From NCBI RefSeq assembly GCF_001457695.1, contig NZ_LN831025.1, forward strand, positions 1,178,001 through 1,242,000: a stretch of 64,000 bases of DNA, read 5' to 3'. Positions 28,116 through 37,025 of this stretch are shown in pieces. The position numbers and the translations under genes were made by a program. Each line of letters begins with the position of its first letter. Positions within the stretch are counted from its first letter, which is position 1. Below the pieces are notes generated by a model, which made no database searches, was not told where the DNA came from, and saw nothing but the letters and a program-made list of their open reading frames with translations. Origin of the DNA: Campylobacter jejuni (lineage in GTDB: Bacteria; Campylobacterota; Campylobacteria; Campylobacterales; Campylobacteraceae).

Positions 28116-28379
28116 TTAAAAGTCAAAAAGCTCGCCTAGCCAACTTTCTTTCTTTTTCTTTTTATAATAGTCATTGTGCTGATGATAAGCTGAGTCATTA
28201 TATCTTGACTCTTGTCTTGGAGCTTGGTTAAAATTTGCTGTATTAGGGACACTGCGTTCTATGATTTTGTCAAGTTCTCCACGATCAAGCCAAACGCCAC
28301 GACACTTTGGACAATAATCAATCTCAACTCCACTCCTATCGCTCATAACCAAATCTACATTACAAACTGGACATAACAT
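28116..28379 (-). CDS. Zinc-ribbon protein (TFIIB-type zinc finger family)
   Basis: This 87-residue protein has two CxxC pairs (MLCPVCNVDL and IDYCPKCRGVWLDRGELDKII), the signature of the small zf-TFIIB family. The tail is polar with a KKKKKESWLGELFDF end. Its function is unknown. It is a single gene 50 bases downstream of the thrE-like pair's stop. Confidence 0.8.
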   Translation of the reverse strand: MLCPVCNVDLVMSDRSGVEIDYCPKCRGVWLDRGELDKIIERSVPNTANFNQAPRQESRYNDSAYHQHNDYYKKKKKESWLGELFDF

Positions 28380-28448
28380 ACAATACCTTTTTTTAAATTT
28401 TTGACTTAAAATTATAAAAAGAAATATTAAACAAATTTACAACAAGTT

Positions 28449-28943
28449 TTAATGTTTTTTTACATGTCTAGTCATCATAAAACTTTGTTCAAAAAATATA
28501 AGCAAGGTAACACTCACTCCTATAGCTAGAGCCAAAGTCACAGAAACAGTTGTAAAAAAATAATCAAAAAATTGAACTAAAAATTCAGACTTAGCCTTCA
28601 AATCATCACTGCGTATAAAAGAAATAAGATACAAAATCGCTTTATAAGCATAAATTCCAGGTATCATAGGAATAAGAGCAGGGAAAGCGATAATTTCAGC
28701 AGGGGTTTTGATAATTTTTGCTAAAGCAATTCCTAAACATCCTATGCAAAATGAAGCAACAAAAGTTGCAATTGCTAAAGTTTGAAAATGAAAATATTCC
28801 ACCAAGGTAAAACGAAGCCCATGTGCAATTGCCGCTAAAAGAGCAGATAAAATAAGGGTTTTTAAAGGTGGATTACAAGCATAAGCAAACCCAAATCCCG
28901 CCACAGCAGCAAAAAACATATCTCTTAAAATAAATTCAATCAT
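28449..28943 (-). CDS. ThrE-type exporter, small subunit (ThrE_2 domain)
   Basis: This 164-residue membrane protein has four or five hydrophobic helices and the motif PALIPMIPGIYAYKAI near residues 87-102, typical of the C-terminal half of threonine/serine exporter ThrE. It is coupled by a 4-base overlap to the larger N-terminal half upstream. The two halves together equal one ThrE. Substrate is unproven. Confidence 0.75.
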   Translation of the reverse strand: MIEFILRDMFFAAVAGFGFAYACNPPLKTLILSALLAAIAHGLRFTLVEYFHFQTLAIATFVASFCIGCLGIALAKIIKTPAEIIAFPALIPMIPGIYAYKAILYLISFIRSDDLKAKSEFLVQFFDYFFTTVSVTLALAIGVSVTLLIFFEQSFMMTRHVKKH

Positions 28944-29716
28944 CTTAAAATCCCAAAATCCGAAATACTAAGCGTCATGTAAATTCCAAGTGCTATACAA
29001 CAAATCAAAATAGCCACGCTGATAATACGGCTAAGCCCCATTAAAATATGATCTTTTAATATATCAATCACAGAATTTATAAAAAATACCCCTGGTATAA
29101 GATACAAGATACTAGAACCCAAAGCCACATCAGAAGTATTGGTATATCCCATATCCAGTCCAAAAAATACAAACCATGATGAGATAAAAGAACAAAGGAT
29201 GTATTGAATTCTTAAATCAATCTTTGCTTTAGTTAAAATATATCTTAATAACAATCCCACAAAAGTTGCAAAAAATACTAAATTTCCAGCACCAAAATCA
29301 CCACCAAAAAGCCTGCAAAAAGCCGAATTTGCCATAGAAACAAATAAAAGATTAAGCAAATAAGAATGCTTTTTTTGTTGAGAAATTTGCTCAAAAACGA
29401 CTTTTGCTTTTTCAAGATCGTATTTGTGATCATATATAGCCCAGCTTAAAGCACTTAAATCAAAAATAAGTTTAAAATTAACATGGGCATGATGATTGGG
29501 TATAACATAAGTTCTTTGAATGGAGTTATCATCCATATCTACAACATTTAAAGTAATATGATGAAAAAAGAAATTGATATTTATCTCATAGCCATAAACC
29601 TCAGCTATTCTTCCTACGCATTTTGCCACCCTAGCTGTATAAGTTCCAGCACCTAGCAAAGTTTTAGTATATACGATTAAAAAATTAGTTAATCTTTGTA
29701 TATCAGGTTTTTCCAT
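28940..29716 (-). CDS. ThrE-type exporter, large subunit (ThrE_1 domain)
   Basis: This 258-residue protein has a cytosolic N-terminal domain (LLGAGTYTARVAKCVGRIAEVYG) and a helical membrane domain from about residue 120, with SILYLIPGVFFINSVIDIL. This is the N-terminal half of the threonine/serine exporter family, split here into two genes as in many Gram-negative bacteria. Divergent from ldh across 66 bases. Confidence 0.78.
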   Translation of the reverse strand: MEKPDIQRLTNFLIVYTKTLLGAGTYTARVAKCVGRIAEVYGYEININFFFHHITLNVVDMDDNSIQRTYVIPNHHAHVNFKLIFDLSALSWAIYDHKYDLEKAKVVFEQISQQKKHSYLLNLLFVSMANSAFCRLFGGDFGAGNLVFFATFVGLLLRYILTKAKIDLRIQYILCSFISSWFVFFGLDMGYTNTSDVALGSSILYLIPGVFFINSVIDILKDHILMGLSRIISVAILICCIALGIYMTLSISDFGILR

Positions 29717-29743
29717 ATTTTAATAATCTTTGATTGAATTTGT

Positions 29744-29749
29744 TATAAT
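29744..29749 (+). promoter_or_regulatory. -10 element upstream of ldh
   Basis: TATAAT preceded by TTTGT lies 34 bases before the ATG at 29783, followed by AAGGAGA. This fits the extended -10 of Campylobacter sigma-70. Confidence 0.6.
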
Positions 29750-29782
29750 TATAGCAAATTTTAAAATAAATAAGGAGAAAAA

Positions 29783-30709
29783 ATGGCAAAAATCGGTATA
29801 GTTGGTTTAGGTTATGTAGGAGCTGCTAGTGCTTATAGTATAGTTACTCAAGGAATTTGTTCAGAACTTTACTTATATGATATAAAACAAGATTTAGCTC
29901 TAGCTCATGCAAGAGATTTGGAAGATATGTCAGCCATTCATTTTTCTTATACAAAAATTTTTCATGCACTAAATTTAGAAAATTTAGCTTCTTGCGATAT
30001 TATCATTTTAGCTTTTAGAAAAGAAAGCTTAAAAGAATTACCTAGTCGCTTAGTAGAACTTCAAAACAATATCCTCGAACTTAAAGACATTGTCTTAACC
30101 TTAAAAAATGCTAATTTTAAAGGCAAATACATCGTCGCAACAAATCCAAATGACACCATAACTTACTACACTCAAGTATTAAGCCAATTACCTAAAAATC
30201 ATGTTTTTGGTAGTGGAACAAATTTAGATAGTTCAAGACTTAAGAAATTTTTAGCCAAAGATTTAAACATAAATTCAAAAGATATTTTTGCTTGTATGAT
30301 TGGTGAACATGGAGATTCTCAGTTTGCAGCACTTTCTAATGCAAGCGTTTTAGGACAAAATTTATTAGATTTTTACAAGCAAAAATTAGGCAAAGATTTA
30401 GACATACAAGAACTCGAAAAAGCCGTGATTAGCGAGGGATATTTCATCTATGAACGCAAAGGAAGAACAGAATTTGGCATAGGAACTTCTTGTGCAAATT
30501 TGGCCAAAGCCATCCTAGAAGATAGAAAAAGTTTACATCCTGTAAGTGTGGTTTTTGATGATATAGCTTTTTCAATGCCCGCTATCATAGGAAAAGATGG
30601 TATAGAAAAGGTTTTTGAATTAAAATTCAATGAAAAAGAAAAAACAAAATTAGAAAATTCAAAACAACAAATCAAAAACGCCATACAAAGCGTAAAAGAT
30701 AAAATTTAA
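29783..30709 (+). CDS. ldh: Lactate/malate dehydrogenase family protein (annotated as L-lactate dehydrogenase)
   Basis: This 308-residue NAD-dependent 2-hydroxyacid dehydrogenase has GLGYVG (residues 8-13), Asp33 after strand 2 (YDIKQD) favouring NAD, the catalytic pair Asp149/His176 (LDSSRL and IGEHGDS) and Arg152. The substrate loop that normally reads AGxPRKPG or AGxPQKPG is replaced by LAFRKESLKEL (residues 76-86), several residues shorter. The usual reading as lactate dehydrogenase is therefore not certain; malate or another 2-oxoacid is possible. Single gene with its own promoter and terminator. Confidence 0.8.
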   Translation: MAKIGIVGLGYVGAASAYSIVTQGICSELYLYDIKQDLALAHARDLEDMSAIHFSYTKIFHALNLENLASCDIIILAFRKESLKELPSRLVELQNNILELKDIVLTLKNANFKGKYIVATNPNDTITYYTQVLSQLPKNHVFGSGTNLDSSRLKKFLAKDLNINSKDIFACMIGEHGDSQFAALSNASVLGQNLLDFYKQKLGKDLDIQELEKAVISEGYFIYERKGRTEFGIGTSCANLAKAILEDRKSLHPVSVVFDDIAFSMPAIIGKDGIEKVFELKFNEKEKTKLENSKQQIKNAIQSVKDKI

Positions 30710-31308
30710 GCCTTTTTAAAAGGCTTTTTGATTTTGATATAAATTAAACTTGCTAAAATCACAAAAACAATTATAATGATTAAAATTTGAGTTAAATAAG
30801 TTTTAATCAACTCTTCATTTTGTCCTATATAATAACCCAAAAATACAAGTATAGCCACCCAAATAGCACTACCAAGTGCAGTAAAAAGTATAAAATTTAC
30901 AAGTTTCATTTTTACCAAACCTGCGGGCATAGAGATGTACTGACGAATTCCTGGTAAAAGACGACAAGTAAAGGTTGAAAATTCCCCGTGTTTGTTAAAA
31001 AATTCTTCGAATTTAGCAAATTTGACTTCATTTATACCAAAATACTTACCCCATTTTAATACAAAATTTTTACCCCAAAAAAAGCAAATATAGTAATTAA
31101 TCAAAGCCCCTAAAACAGAACCTAAAGTCCCACTAAGTATACAAAGAGTGATATCAAGTTCGCCTTTATGTGCCAAATATCCAGCAGGTATCATAACAAC
31201 TTCACTTGGAAAAGGTATAAAACAACTCTCTAAGGTCATTAAGATAATAATACCCAAATACCCCCAAGCACTAGCCGTCTCAACAATAAAAGAAATGATT
31301 TCTTGCAT
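30706..31308 (-). CDS. DedA family membrane protein
   Basis: This 200-residue protein has five or six hydrophobic segments and family motifs ESCFIPFPSEVVMIPAGYLA (residues 27-46) and FTCRLLPGIRQYISMPAGLV (near 112-131). DedA proteins are proposed undecaprenyl-phosphate or phospholipid flippases that need proton-motive force. It converges on ldh with a 4-base overlap. Confidence 0.85.
   Translation of the reverse strand: MQEIISFIVETASAWGYLGIIILMTLESCFIPFPSEVVMIPAGYLAHKGELDITLCILSGTLGSVLGALINYYICFFWGKNFVLKWGKYFGINEVKFAKFEEFFNKHGEFSTFTCRLLPGIRQYISMPAGLVKMKLVNFILFTALGSAIWVAILVFLGYYIGQNEELIKTYLTQILIIIIVFVILASLIYIKIKKPFKKA
30708..30729. terminator. Bidirectional terminator between ldh and dedA
   Basis: AAGCCTTT and AAAGGCTT form an 8-base stem with a 3-base loop and T run on the plus strand. 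It overlaps the stop of ldh and the last codons of the convergent DedA gene. Confidence 0.75.
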
Positions 31309-31363
31309 ATTAGCCTTATTTGAAGAAAATTTTAAAAAATTGTAGCTTAAAAGATTAAACAGT

Positions 31364-31388
31364 AAAAAGCGGTTTTATACCGCTTTTT
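31364..31388 (-). terminator. Terminator after the 75-residue periplasmic protein gene
   Basis: AAAAAGCGG and CCGCTTTTT make a 9-base stem with a 7-base loop. On the minus strand it follows the stop at 31389 directly and ends in a T run. Confidence 0.8.
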
Positions 31389-31616
31389 TTATTTACCTGC
31401 AACTGAAACTTGATTTGGATTGTCCGCTGCACGAGCGATCATACACTCTTTTAAAACAGCAGCATCAGCTGGATCGCTAACTTTTTTATTAATCCAGCGT
31501 TCAACTTGTTTCATTGTTTTTGACTCTGGCTCTGGAGCTTCGTATTTTGCCATCAAACTTGCACAATCAGCTAAAGCAATGATAGGTAATAAACTTGCAA
31601 AAAGTATTTTTCTCAT
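31389..31616 (-). CDS. Small periplasmic protein, function unknown
   Basis: This 75-residue protein has a signal peptide (MRKILFASLLPIIALA, cleaved near residue 16) and two Cys in the mature part (DCASLMAKYE and KECMIARA) that could form a disulfide. It is 10 bases downstream of omp50 on the same strand and probably co-transcribed with it. No domain is recognised. Confidence 0.75.
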   Translation of the reverse strand: MRKILFASLLPIIALADCASLMAKYEAPEPESKTMKQVERWINKKVSDPADAAVLKECMIARAADNPNQVSVAGK

Positions 31617-31626
31617 CTTTTGCTCC

Positions 31627-33042
31627 TTAGAATTTTACATTATACATTAACATGATATTATCAGCTCTTGCTTTATCTTTTTTCGCTCCACCAAATGGTA
31701 AGCCACGATTACCCCAAATATTTTGGATATTAGTATAACTTAAGCGTAAGAATTGATATCTATCGAGTTGATAAATCACATAAAAATCATGTGCCGTTCC
31801 TCTTGTCATTCTTATATTAAGCGGATCGTTGATACTTGGACGGCTCATAGTATACCAGTATCTACTTCCCCAGAAGAACTCATACCCTACTTTTAAAGCC
31901 TTGGTAAAATCATAGCGTCCGCCTACATGCACAGCATAGCCATCTTTTTCATTGAACTTACCATTACCATAACCTTTACCTTGAAGAGCTGCACTTAATA
32001 ATGGATTTATCTCATTATTGCTTCCATTAGAATATCCCAAAGATGCGAACCAATTAAAATTTGTTCCAAAAGCTTTGTAATTTTCAAAATGAATATTAGC
32101 TAAAGTAAGATTACCTAAATTAACAACTTCATCATCATCCAATAATATCGATCCTGGAATAGGCAATGCAAAATCAGTCATATGAGCCACATTGAAGATA
32201 ATAAGATTATCTCCCATGCCTTCTATAGGAAGTTCTCCTTCTACTGCAGCATAGTAAAGATTTGCATCAGCATCTTTTTGATCGCTCATCCAGTCTCTTA
32301 CCTTGCCTTCTTCATCCCATTGATAAGTTTTACCATAAGCTGCACGGATAGCTACCTTATGATCTTGCAAACTTTCAGGCTTATAAGTGATCACTGCTGC
32401 ATCACCTAGAGCGTTGATTGCTAAGGCTGGATAAGTTGATTGTCTTAAAGCATTGTTTCTAAGGTTGCTTCCTGGGCCATCGGTTCCTGGCTGTCTTCCT
32501 ATGGTTGCAATCCACTCAGGTGTGATATAGTAGTCAAGATAAGCTCTATCTACATAAAGCACAGGTCCGCTTGATCTTGTGTTTCTTCCTGCATCTAAGT
32601 CATAAGGGCTTCCACTCCAACCCATTTGAGACCAGTTTTTAGCCATAGATAAACGACCATAGAATTTGGTTTTATCATTAATATCAGCATTCATATTTAA
32701 ATGAAGCTCATTCATCCATTTGTTATTAGCGCTATAATCTTGTCCGCTAACTTTATAGTTTGTATTTGAAACCGCTGTTGAAAACTCAAGTCCAAATTTA
32801 ACCTTGCTCAAAGCAGCTTGAAATTCTGTTTCATCGGCTCTATCATTAAGATCAGCAAGTTCAGCTTTTACAGCTTCATTTTGCTTAGCTTGAGCTTCCC
32901 TTTCTTTTCTGATTTGTGCAAGTTCAGCTTGAATTTGCGCAAGCTGTTTTTGAAGCTTGGTTATCTCATCATCTGTATTTTTAGCAAAAAGTGAAGATGA
33001 AAGAAGACAAGCACTTAAAATAAGTGAAAACTTAGTTTTCAT
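31627..33042 (-). CDS. omp50: Outer membrane porin / phosphotyrosine-kinase-like protein Omp50
   Basis: This 471-residue outer-membrane protein has a signal peptide (cleaved after SLFA), a coiled-coil segment right after it (residues 25-70, EITKLQKQLAQIQAELAQIR), then a beta-rich barrel domain ending in VKF, the usual C-terminal Phe. C. jejuni Omp50 is a monomeric porin that has also been reported to act as a bacterial tyrosine kinase (Cjtk). The second ATG (33042) is chosen because GGAG lies 8 bases before it; the ATG at 33048 is only 2 bases from that site. Confidence 0.88.
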   Translation of the reverse strand: MKTKFSLILSACLLSSSLFAKNTDDEITKLQKQLAQIQAELAQIRKEREAQAKQNEAVKAELADLNDRADETEFQAALSKVKFGLEFSTAVSNTNYKVSGQDYSANNKWMNELHLNMNADINDKTKFYGRLSMAKNWSQMGWSGSPYDLDAGRNTRSSGPVLYVDRAYLDYYITPEWIATIGRQPGTDGPGSNLRNNALRQSTYPALAINALGDAAVITYKPESLQDHKVAIRAAYGKTYQWDEEGKVRDWMSDQKDADANLYYAAVEGELPIEGMGDNLIIFNVAHMTDFALPIPGSILLDDDEVVNLGNLTLANIHFENYKAFGTNFNWFASLGYSNGSNNEINPLLSAALQGKGYGNGKFNEKDGYAVHVGGRYDFTKALKVGYEFFWGSRYWYTMSRPSINDPLNIRMTRGTAHDFYVIYQLDRYQFLRLSYTNIQNIWGNRGLPFGGAKKDKARADNIMLMYNVKF

Positions 33043-33090
33043 AATCATAACTCCTTGTAATTTTGTTACATTTAGTAAATTAAAATTGTG

Positions 33091-33096
33091 ATTATA
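33091..33096 (-). promoter_or_regulatory. -10 element upstream of omp50
   Basis: On the minus strand TATAAT follows a run of eight T and a C, the periodic T-rich plus -10 pattern of Campylobacter sigma-70 promoters. It is about 50 bases before the omp50 start. Confidence 0.6.
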
Positions 33097-33137
33097 GAAA
33101 AAAAAGTTTAAAAAAAAATTATATATTAATCATTTTT

Positions 33138-33161
33138 AGCTAGTCAAACTTATGACTAGCT
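33138..33161 (-). terminator. Hairpin downstream of ppi, possible terminator
   Basis: AGCTAGTCA (33138-33146) and TGACTAGCT (33153-33161) are perfect inverted repeats with a 6-base loop, 45 bases past the ppi stop. There is no good T run on the minus strand, so termination is uncertain. Confidence 0.4.
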
Positions 33162-33205
33162 TTGTAAATATTGTAGTTTCAAAAAAGTTTTAAAATTTTA
33201 AATTT

Positions 33206-33688
33206 TTAAATTTTATCGCAAATTTTTATGTCTAAAATTTTATCTCCTTGGCGTATGGAGTCTAAAACTTCTAAACTTTCTTCATCTTTTGGATCAATTT
33301 GCCCAAAAACAGTATGAACTCCATCTAAATGAGCTTGAGGGCTGTGACAAATAAAAAATTGAGAACCACCCGTATCGCGTCCTGCGTGTGCCATAGATAA
33401 GGTTCCACGCTCATGTTTATGTTCTTGATCACCACATTCGCAAATGATTTCATATCCAGGCCCACCTATACCATTGCCGTGTGGACAACCCCCTTGTATG
33501 ATAAAATTTGGGATCACACGATGGAAATTTAAATCTTTATAAAATCCTTCATTAGCTAAAGTAGCAAAATTACAAACCGTTTGTGGAGCCTCATCGCCAA
33601 AAAGTTTTAGTTTCATTGTACCTTTTTCAGTTTCTATAAGAGCAAATTTATATTCGTTTACTTTGCTTGTGTCGATTGTTTTTATCAT
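33206..33688 (-). CDS. ppi: Peptidyl-prolyl cis-trans isomerase, cyclophilin type
   Basis: This 160-residue cyclophilin has [13 protein letters not shown] (catalytic Arg and hydrophobic pocket), [24 protein letters not shown] and no signal peptide, so it is cytoplasmic. It assists protein folding at proline bonds. It follows the YebC-type gene after 9 bases and is probably co-transcribed with it. An internal insert [13 protein letters not shown] is Cys/His rich. Confidence 0.92.
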   Translation of the reverse strand: MIKTIDTSKVNEYKFALIETEKGTMKLKLFGDEAPQTVCNFATLANEGFYKDLNFHRVIPNFIIQGGCPHGNGIGGPGYEIICECGDQEHKHERGTLSMAHAGRDTGGSQFFICHSPQAHLDGVHTVFGQIDPKDEESLEVLDSIRQGDKILDIKICDKI

Positions 33689-33697
33689 TATTTCTCC

Positions 33698-34405
33698 TTA
33701 ATCTATATTTGTATAAACAGCTTGAACATCATCATCATCTTCTAACTTATCTAAAAGTTTTTCTATATCGCTAAGCTGTTCTTCGCTAAAGCTTACAGGA
33801 TTGTTTGGTATATACTCAAGTCCTGCTTTTTTAAGAACTAAACCCTTAGCTTCTATAGCAGAACTTAGCTCACCAAAGGCAGTATAATCACCGCTAATTA
33901 CTAACTCTTCTTCATTTTGTTCTAATTCTTCAAGCCCTGCATCAATCAAATCAAGTTCTAATTCTTCTAAATCTCCTGCAAATTTTTCAAGATGAAAAAC
34001 CGCTTTTCTAGTAAACATAAAGCCTAAAGATCCATTTTGTAAAACTTCTCCACCATTTTTGCTAAAAATAGCTTTTACATTAGCCACGGTGCGTGTAGGG
34101 TTATCGCTCATACATTCAACTATAACCAAAGCTCCATGTGCAGCTTTTCCTTCATAATGAATGTTTTTAATATCTGCGCTATCCTTTCCACTCGCACGCT
34201 TAATAGCCGCATCTATATTATCTTTTGGCATATTATTTGCTTTTGCTGTAGCTATAGCACTTCTTAATTTTGGATTCATATCAGGATCAGTGCCACCTTC
34301 TTTAGCAGCTACTTGTATGGCTTTAGCAAGCTTAGGAAAAAGCTTACTCATTTTATCCCATCTAGCCTCTTTAGAAGCTCTTCGGTATTCAAACGCTCGT
34401 CCCAT
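33698..34405 (-). CDS. YebC/PmpR family regulatory protein
   Basis: This 235-residue protein begins [21 protein letters not shown] and contains [35 protein letters not shown], the conserved signature. Members are transcriptional regulators or, as shown recently for some, translation factors that help ribosomes through difficult sequences. The TACO1 mitochondrial protein belongs to the same family. Divergent from the SMR gene pair. Confidence 0.9.
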   Translation of the reverse strand: MGRAFEYRRASKEARWDKMSKLFPKLAKAIQVAAKEGGTDPDMNPKLRSAIATAKANNMPKDNIDAAIKRASGKDSADIKNIHYEGKAAHGALVIVECMSDNPTRTVANVKAIFSKNGGEVLQNGSLGFMFTRKAVFHLEKFAGDLEELELDLIDAGLEELEQNEEELVISGDYTAFGELSSAIEAKGLVLKKAGLEYIPNNPVSFSEEQLSDIEKLLDKLEDDDDVQAVYTNID

Positions 34406-34513
34406 AAATTCTCACTTTCTTTAAAGATTTTTAAACTTAAAAGTATAAACTAAAAAGGCTAATTAAAGCTTTAAATGGTATGATTTTACCATTTATTTTT
34501 GGGGAGAAACTTT

Positions 34514-34855
34514 TTGAATATCGCAAAAAAAGAACTTTTTATTGCTTGGTTTTTCTTGATTGCTGCTATTGTATTTGAAGTTTTAGGTACTAGTTTTTTA
34601 AAAATGGAAAATCAAATTTTAGGCTATATATTTATGGCTTTATTTATAGCTTTTTCTTATTTTTTTATGGGCAAGGCGATTAAAAAAATTCAAGTAGGCA
34701 TAGCCTATGCTGTATGGGAACTTTTAGGGATTATTCTTATACTTTTAGTTTCTTTTATAGTTTTTAAAGAGAGTTTAACCTTAACTCAAATTCTAGGCAT
34801 TGTTCTTTCTATCGTTGGAATTATCATGATTAACATAGGCGAGGTTAAAGAATAA
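34514..34855 (+). CDS. Small multidrug resistance (SMR) family subunit
   Basis: This 113-residue protein has four helices and conserved Glu in helix 1 (AIVFEVLGTSFLK) as in EmrE/SugE. I chose the TTG at 34514 (reads NIAKKELFIAW) because GGGGAGA lies 7 bases before it; an in-frame TTG at 34499 has no site. The stop shares TAATG with the next gene, and the pair probably forms a heterodimeric SMR pump exporting cationic or guanidinium-like compounds. Confidence 0.82.
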   Translation: MNIAKKELFIAWFFLIAAIVFEVLGTSFLKMENQILGYIFMALFIAFSYFFMGKAIKKIQVGIAYAVWELLGIILILLVSFIVFKESLTLTQILGIVLSIVGIIMINIGEVKE

Positions 34856-35163
34856 TGTATATTTTTATCATTGTTCTATCGGCATTGTTAGATATCGTAG
34901 CAAATTTATTGCTAAAAAAATCAGATGGTTTTAAGCATAAAATTTGGGGCTTGGCTGCGATTATCAATGCTATACTTGCTTTTTTTCTGCTTTCTTTTTC
35001 TTTAAAATATGTTCCTTTAAGCATAGCTTACTCAACTTGGGGTGCTATAGGCATTATAGGAACTTGTCTTGGTGGATGGATTTTATATAAAGAAAAATTA
35101 AACAAAATAGGAATTTTAGGTATCATTATCGTGATAATAGCAGTATTTTTACTAAACTATTAA
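34855..35163 (+). CDS. Small multidrug resistance family subunit (partner)
   Basis: This 102-residue, four-helix SMR protein has VPLSIAYSTWGAIGIIGT near residues 60-77, matching the helix 3 motif. In helix 1 the usual Glu position reads LSALLDIVANLLLKKSDG, with Asp in place of Glu, as in one subunit of paired SMR transporters such as YdgE/YdgF-type pairs. It is translationally coupled to the preceding gene. Confidence 0.82.
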   Translation: MYIFIIVLSALLDIVANLLLKKSDGFKHKIWGLAAIINAILAFFLLSFSLKYVPLSIAYSTWGAIGIIGTCLGGWILYKEKLNKIGILGIIIVIIAVFLLNY

Positions 35164-35180
35164 AACAGCAAAATGCGGTT

Positions 35181-36773
35181 TTAATGTTCCATTTTGTTTT
35201 TTGCTTCAATACCCATTAAAGAAAATGCGGTTTTAATACCAAGAGCAACCAAAGAAAATAATTTAAGCAAATCATTTTCATTTGCAGAGCCTACAACTTT
35301 ATTTTCATTGTAGAATTTATGAAAATTTGCAGCTAAATTTTTAAGATAATCAGGAATTTTTTGCAAAGCTCTAGCCTCAAAAGCATCGTTTAAAATAGCC
35401 TTTAAATTCAAAGCTTCAAAAAGCAAATTTACGCCATCTTGATTTAAACTTTGCAAATCAGCTTTCATTACATCATCGATTTTTTTACCAGCTTTAGCAA
35501 ACACTTGATGAATTCTAGCGTGTGCATAGTTGATATAGTATACAGGATTAGAGCTATCTTCTTTTTGCAAATCACTAATATCAAATTCCAAATGAGTATC
35601 GCATTTTTTACTCAAAAAGATATAACGCAAAGCATCACTTCCTATCTCATCAACTACATCGCTCATCAAGATAAAATTTCCTGCTCTTTTGCTCATTTTA
35701 TAAGGCTCTCCATCTTTAAGCAAGGAAACCATTTGTGCTAAAATAATCTCAAGATTATTAGAGTCAAATCCCAAAAACTCCATCGCAGCTTTCATTCTAG
35801 GGATATAACCATGATGATCTGCTCCCCAAATATTAATACACTTTCCATAACCACGACTCATTTTATCTTTATGATAAACAATATCTGCTGCCAAATAAGT
35901 CCCGCGTCCATCTTCACGGATAATTACCCTATCTTTTTCATCGCCTTTTTGCGAAGAAGCAAGCCAAATTTTACCTTCTTGCTCGTAAATTCCTTTATGC
36001 TCTTTTAAAGATTCTAAAGTTGCATTTAAAGCATCATAATACGATCTTTCGCTTACATAGCTGTCAATTTTAATCTTTGCTTGTTCTAAATTTTGTTTAA
36101 TCAAAACAAGCATTTTATCTTTTGCCCAATCAGCCAAACTAGGGATATTTTCTTCGCTAAAAAATTCTTTACCAAATTTTTCAAAAGCTTCTTTTGCCAA
36201 ATCCGCTATATACTCGCCTTTGTAATATTGCTCTGGATATTCAACATTTTCATGAAGTGTATTTTCTTTCACACTTAGTAAAATAGAAAGCCCTAGTAAA
36301 TAAATTTGATTACCCGCATCATTAACATAGTATTCTGTATCGAATTTATAACCCAAATGTCTTGCAAGTCTTGTTAAGGTGTCTCCAAAAACAGCACCTC
36401 TTGCATGTCCTATGTGTAAAGGCCCAGTAGGATTTGCACTCACATATTCAAGCAAAAAACTTTCTTGTTTTTTTTCTCCTTTAGCAAAATCATTTGGATT
36501 TGTTAAAGCCTGATTTGCAAGTTCATTTAAAAAAGTTTTGGAAATTCTAAAATTTAAATACCCATTTACAGCTTCAACTGATTCAAAACAATCATGATTT
36601 TGAAATTTGCTCGCTAAGTCACTAGCGATCAACATAGGAGATTTTTTTAACTCCTTAGCCAGTGAAAAAGCCAAAGGGGTAGCAAAATGTGCTAAATTTT
36701 TATCCTTTGGATTTTCAAGTGCAAAATCACACTCTAAAATCTTTTTAATTTCATTAAAAATAATACTTTTCAA
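35181..36773 (-). CDS. argS: Arginyl-tRNA synthetase
   Basis: This 530-residue class I synthetase has the ANPTGPLHIGHARGAVFGD motif (HIGH) near residue 113 and KMSKRAG near residue 360, plus the C-terminal DALR anticodon-binding domain (SNPVYYINYAHARIHQVF). Length is normal. It is the last gene of a minus-strand block; tatA lies 11 bases upstream. Confidence 0.96.
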   Translation of the reverse strand: MKSIIFNEIKKILECDFALENPKDKNLAHFATPLAFSLAKELKKSPMLIASDLASKFQNHDCFESVEAVNGYLNFRISKTFLNELANQALTNPNDFAKGEKKQESFLLEYVSANPTGPLHIGHARGAVFGDTLTRLARHLGYKFDTEYYVNDAGNQIYLLGLSILLSVKENTLHENVEYPEQYYKGEYIADLAKEAFEKFGKEFFSEENIPSLADWAKDKMLVLIKQNLEQAKIKIDSYVSERSYYDALNATLESLKEHKGIYEQEGKIWLASSQKGDEKDRVIIREDGRGTYLAADIVYHKDKMSRGYGKCINIWGADHHGYIPRMKAAMEFLGFDSNNLEIILAQMVSLLKDGEPYKMSKRAGNFILMSDVVDEIGSDALRYIFLSKKCDTHLEFDISDLQKEDSSNPVYYINYAHARIHQVFAKAGKKIDDVMKADLQSLNQDGVNLLFEALNLKAILNDAFEARALQKIPDYLKNLAANFHKFYNENKVVGSANENDLLKLFSLVALGIKTAFSLMGIEAKNKMEH

Positions 36774-36784
36774 AAGACTAAACC

Positions 36785-37024
36785 TTAAGCTTTTTTTGTT
36801 TCGTCTATACTTGCATCAGTATTTGTATTATTAGTTGTGTTTTTATTTTCTTCTATTTTTTGAGTATTTTTTGCTACTTCATCATCATTATTCATTTCAT
36901 CTTTAAAAGTTTTAATACCTTTACCTAAACCCTTTGCAAGTTCTGGAATTTTTTTTGCTCCAAAAAGCAATACAACAATCAATAAAATAATCAACCAATG
37001 ACTTGGACTTGACCAACCACCCAT
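36785..37024 (-). CDS. tatA: Sec-independent protein translocase subunit TatA
   Basis: This 79-residue protein has a single membrane helix ([13 protein letters not shown]), the hinge [20 protein letters not shown] and a polar Asn/Thr-rich tail, typical of TatA. It forms the pore of the Tat pathway that would export the SpdH-like enzyme and the Rieske protein in this window. ATG at 37024 follows AAGGAGAATAAA; a longer frame from 37039 begins inside the gmk stop region. Confidence 0.92.
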   Translation of the reverse strand: MGGWSSPSHWLIILLIVVLLFGAKKIPELAKGLGKGIKTFKDEMNNDDEVAKNTQKIEENKNTTNNTNTDASIDETKKA

Positions 37025-37025
37025 T

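Noticed and set aside
33138-33161. Palindrome between ppi and omp50 as an operator
   Set aside because: Its position downstream of ppi and upstream of the omp50 promoter makes a 3' hairpin more likely; no matching regulator site is known to me.
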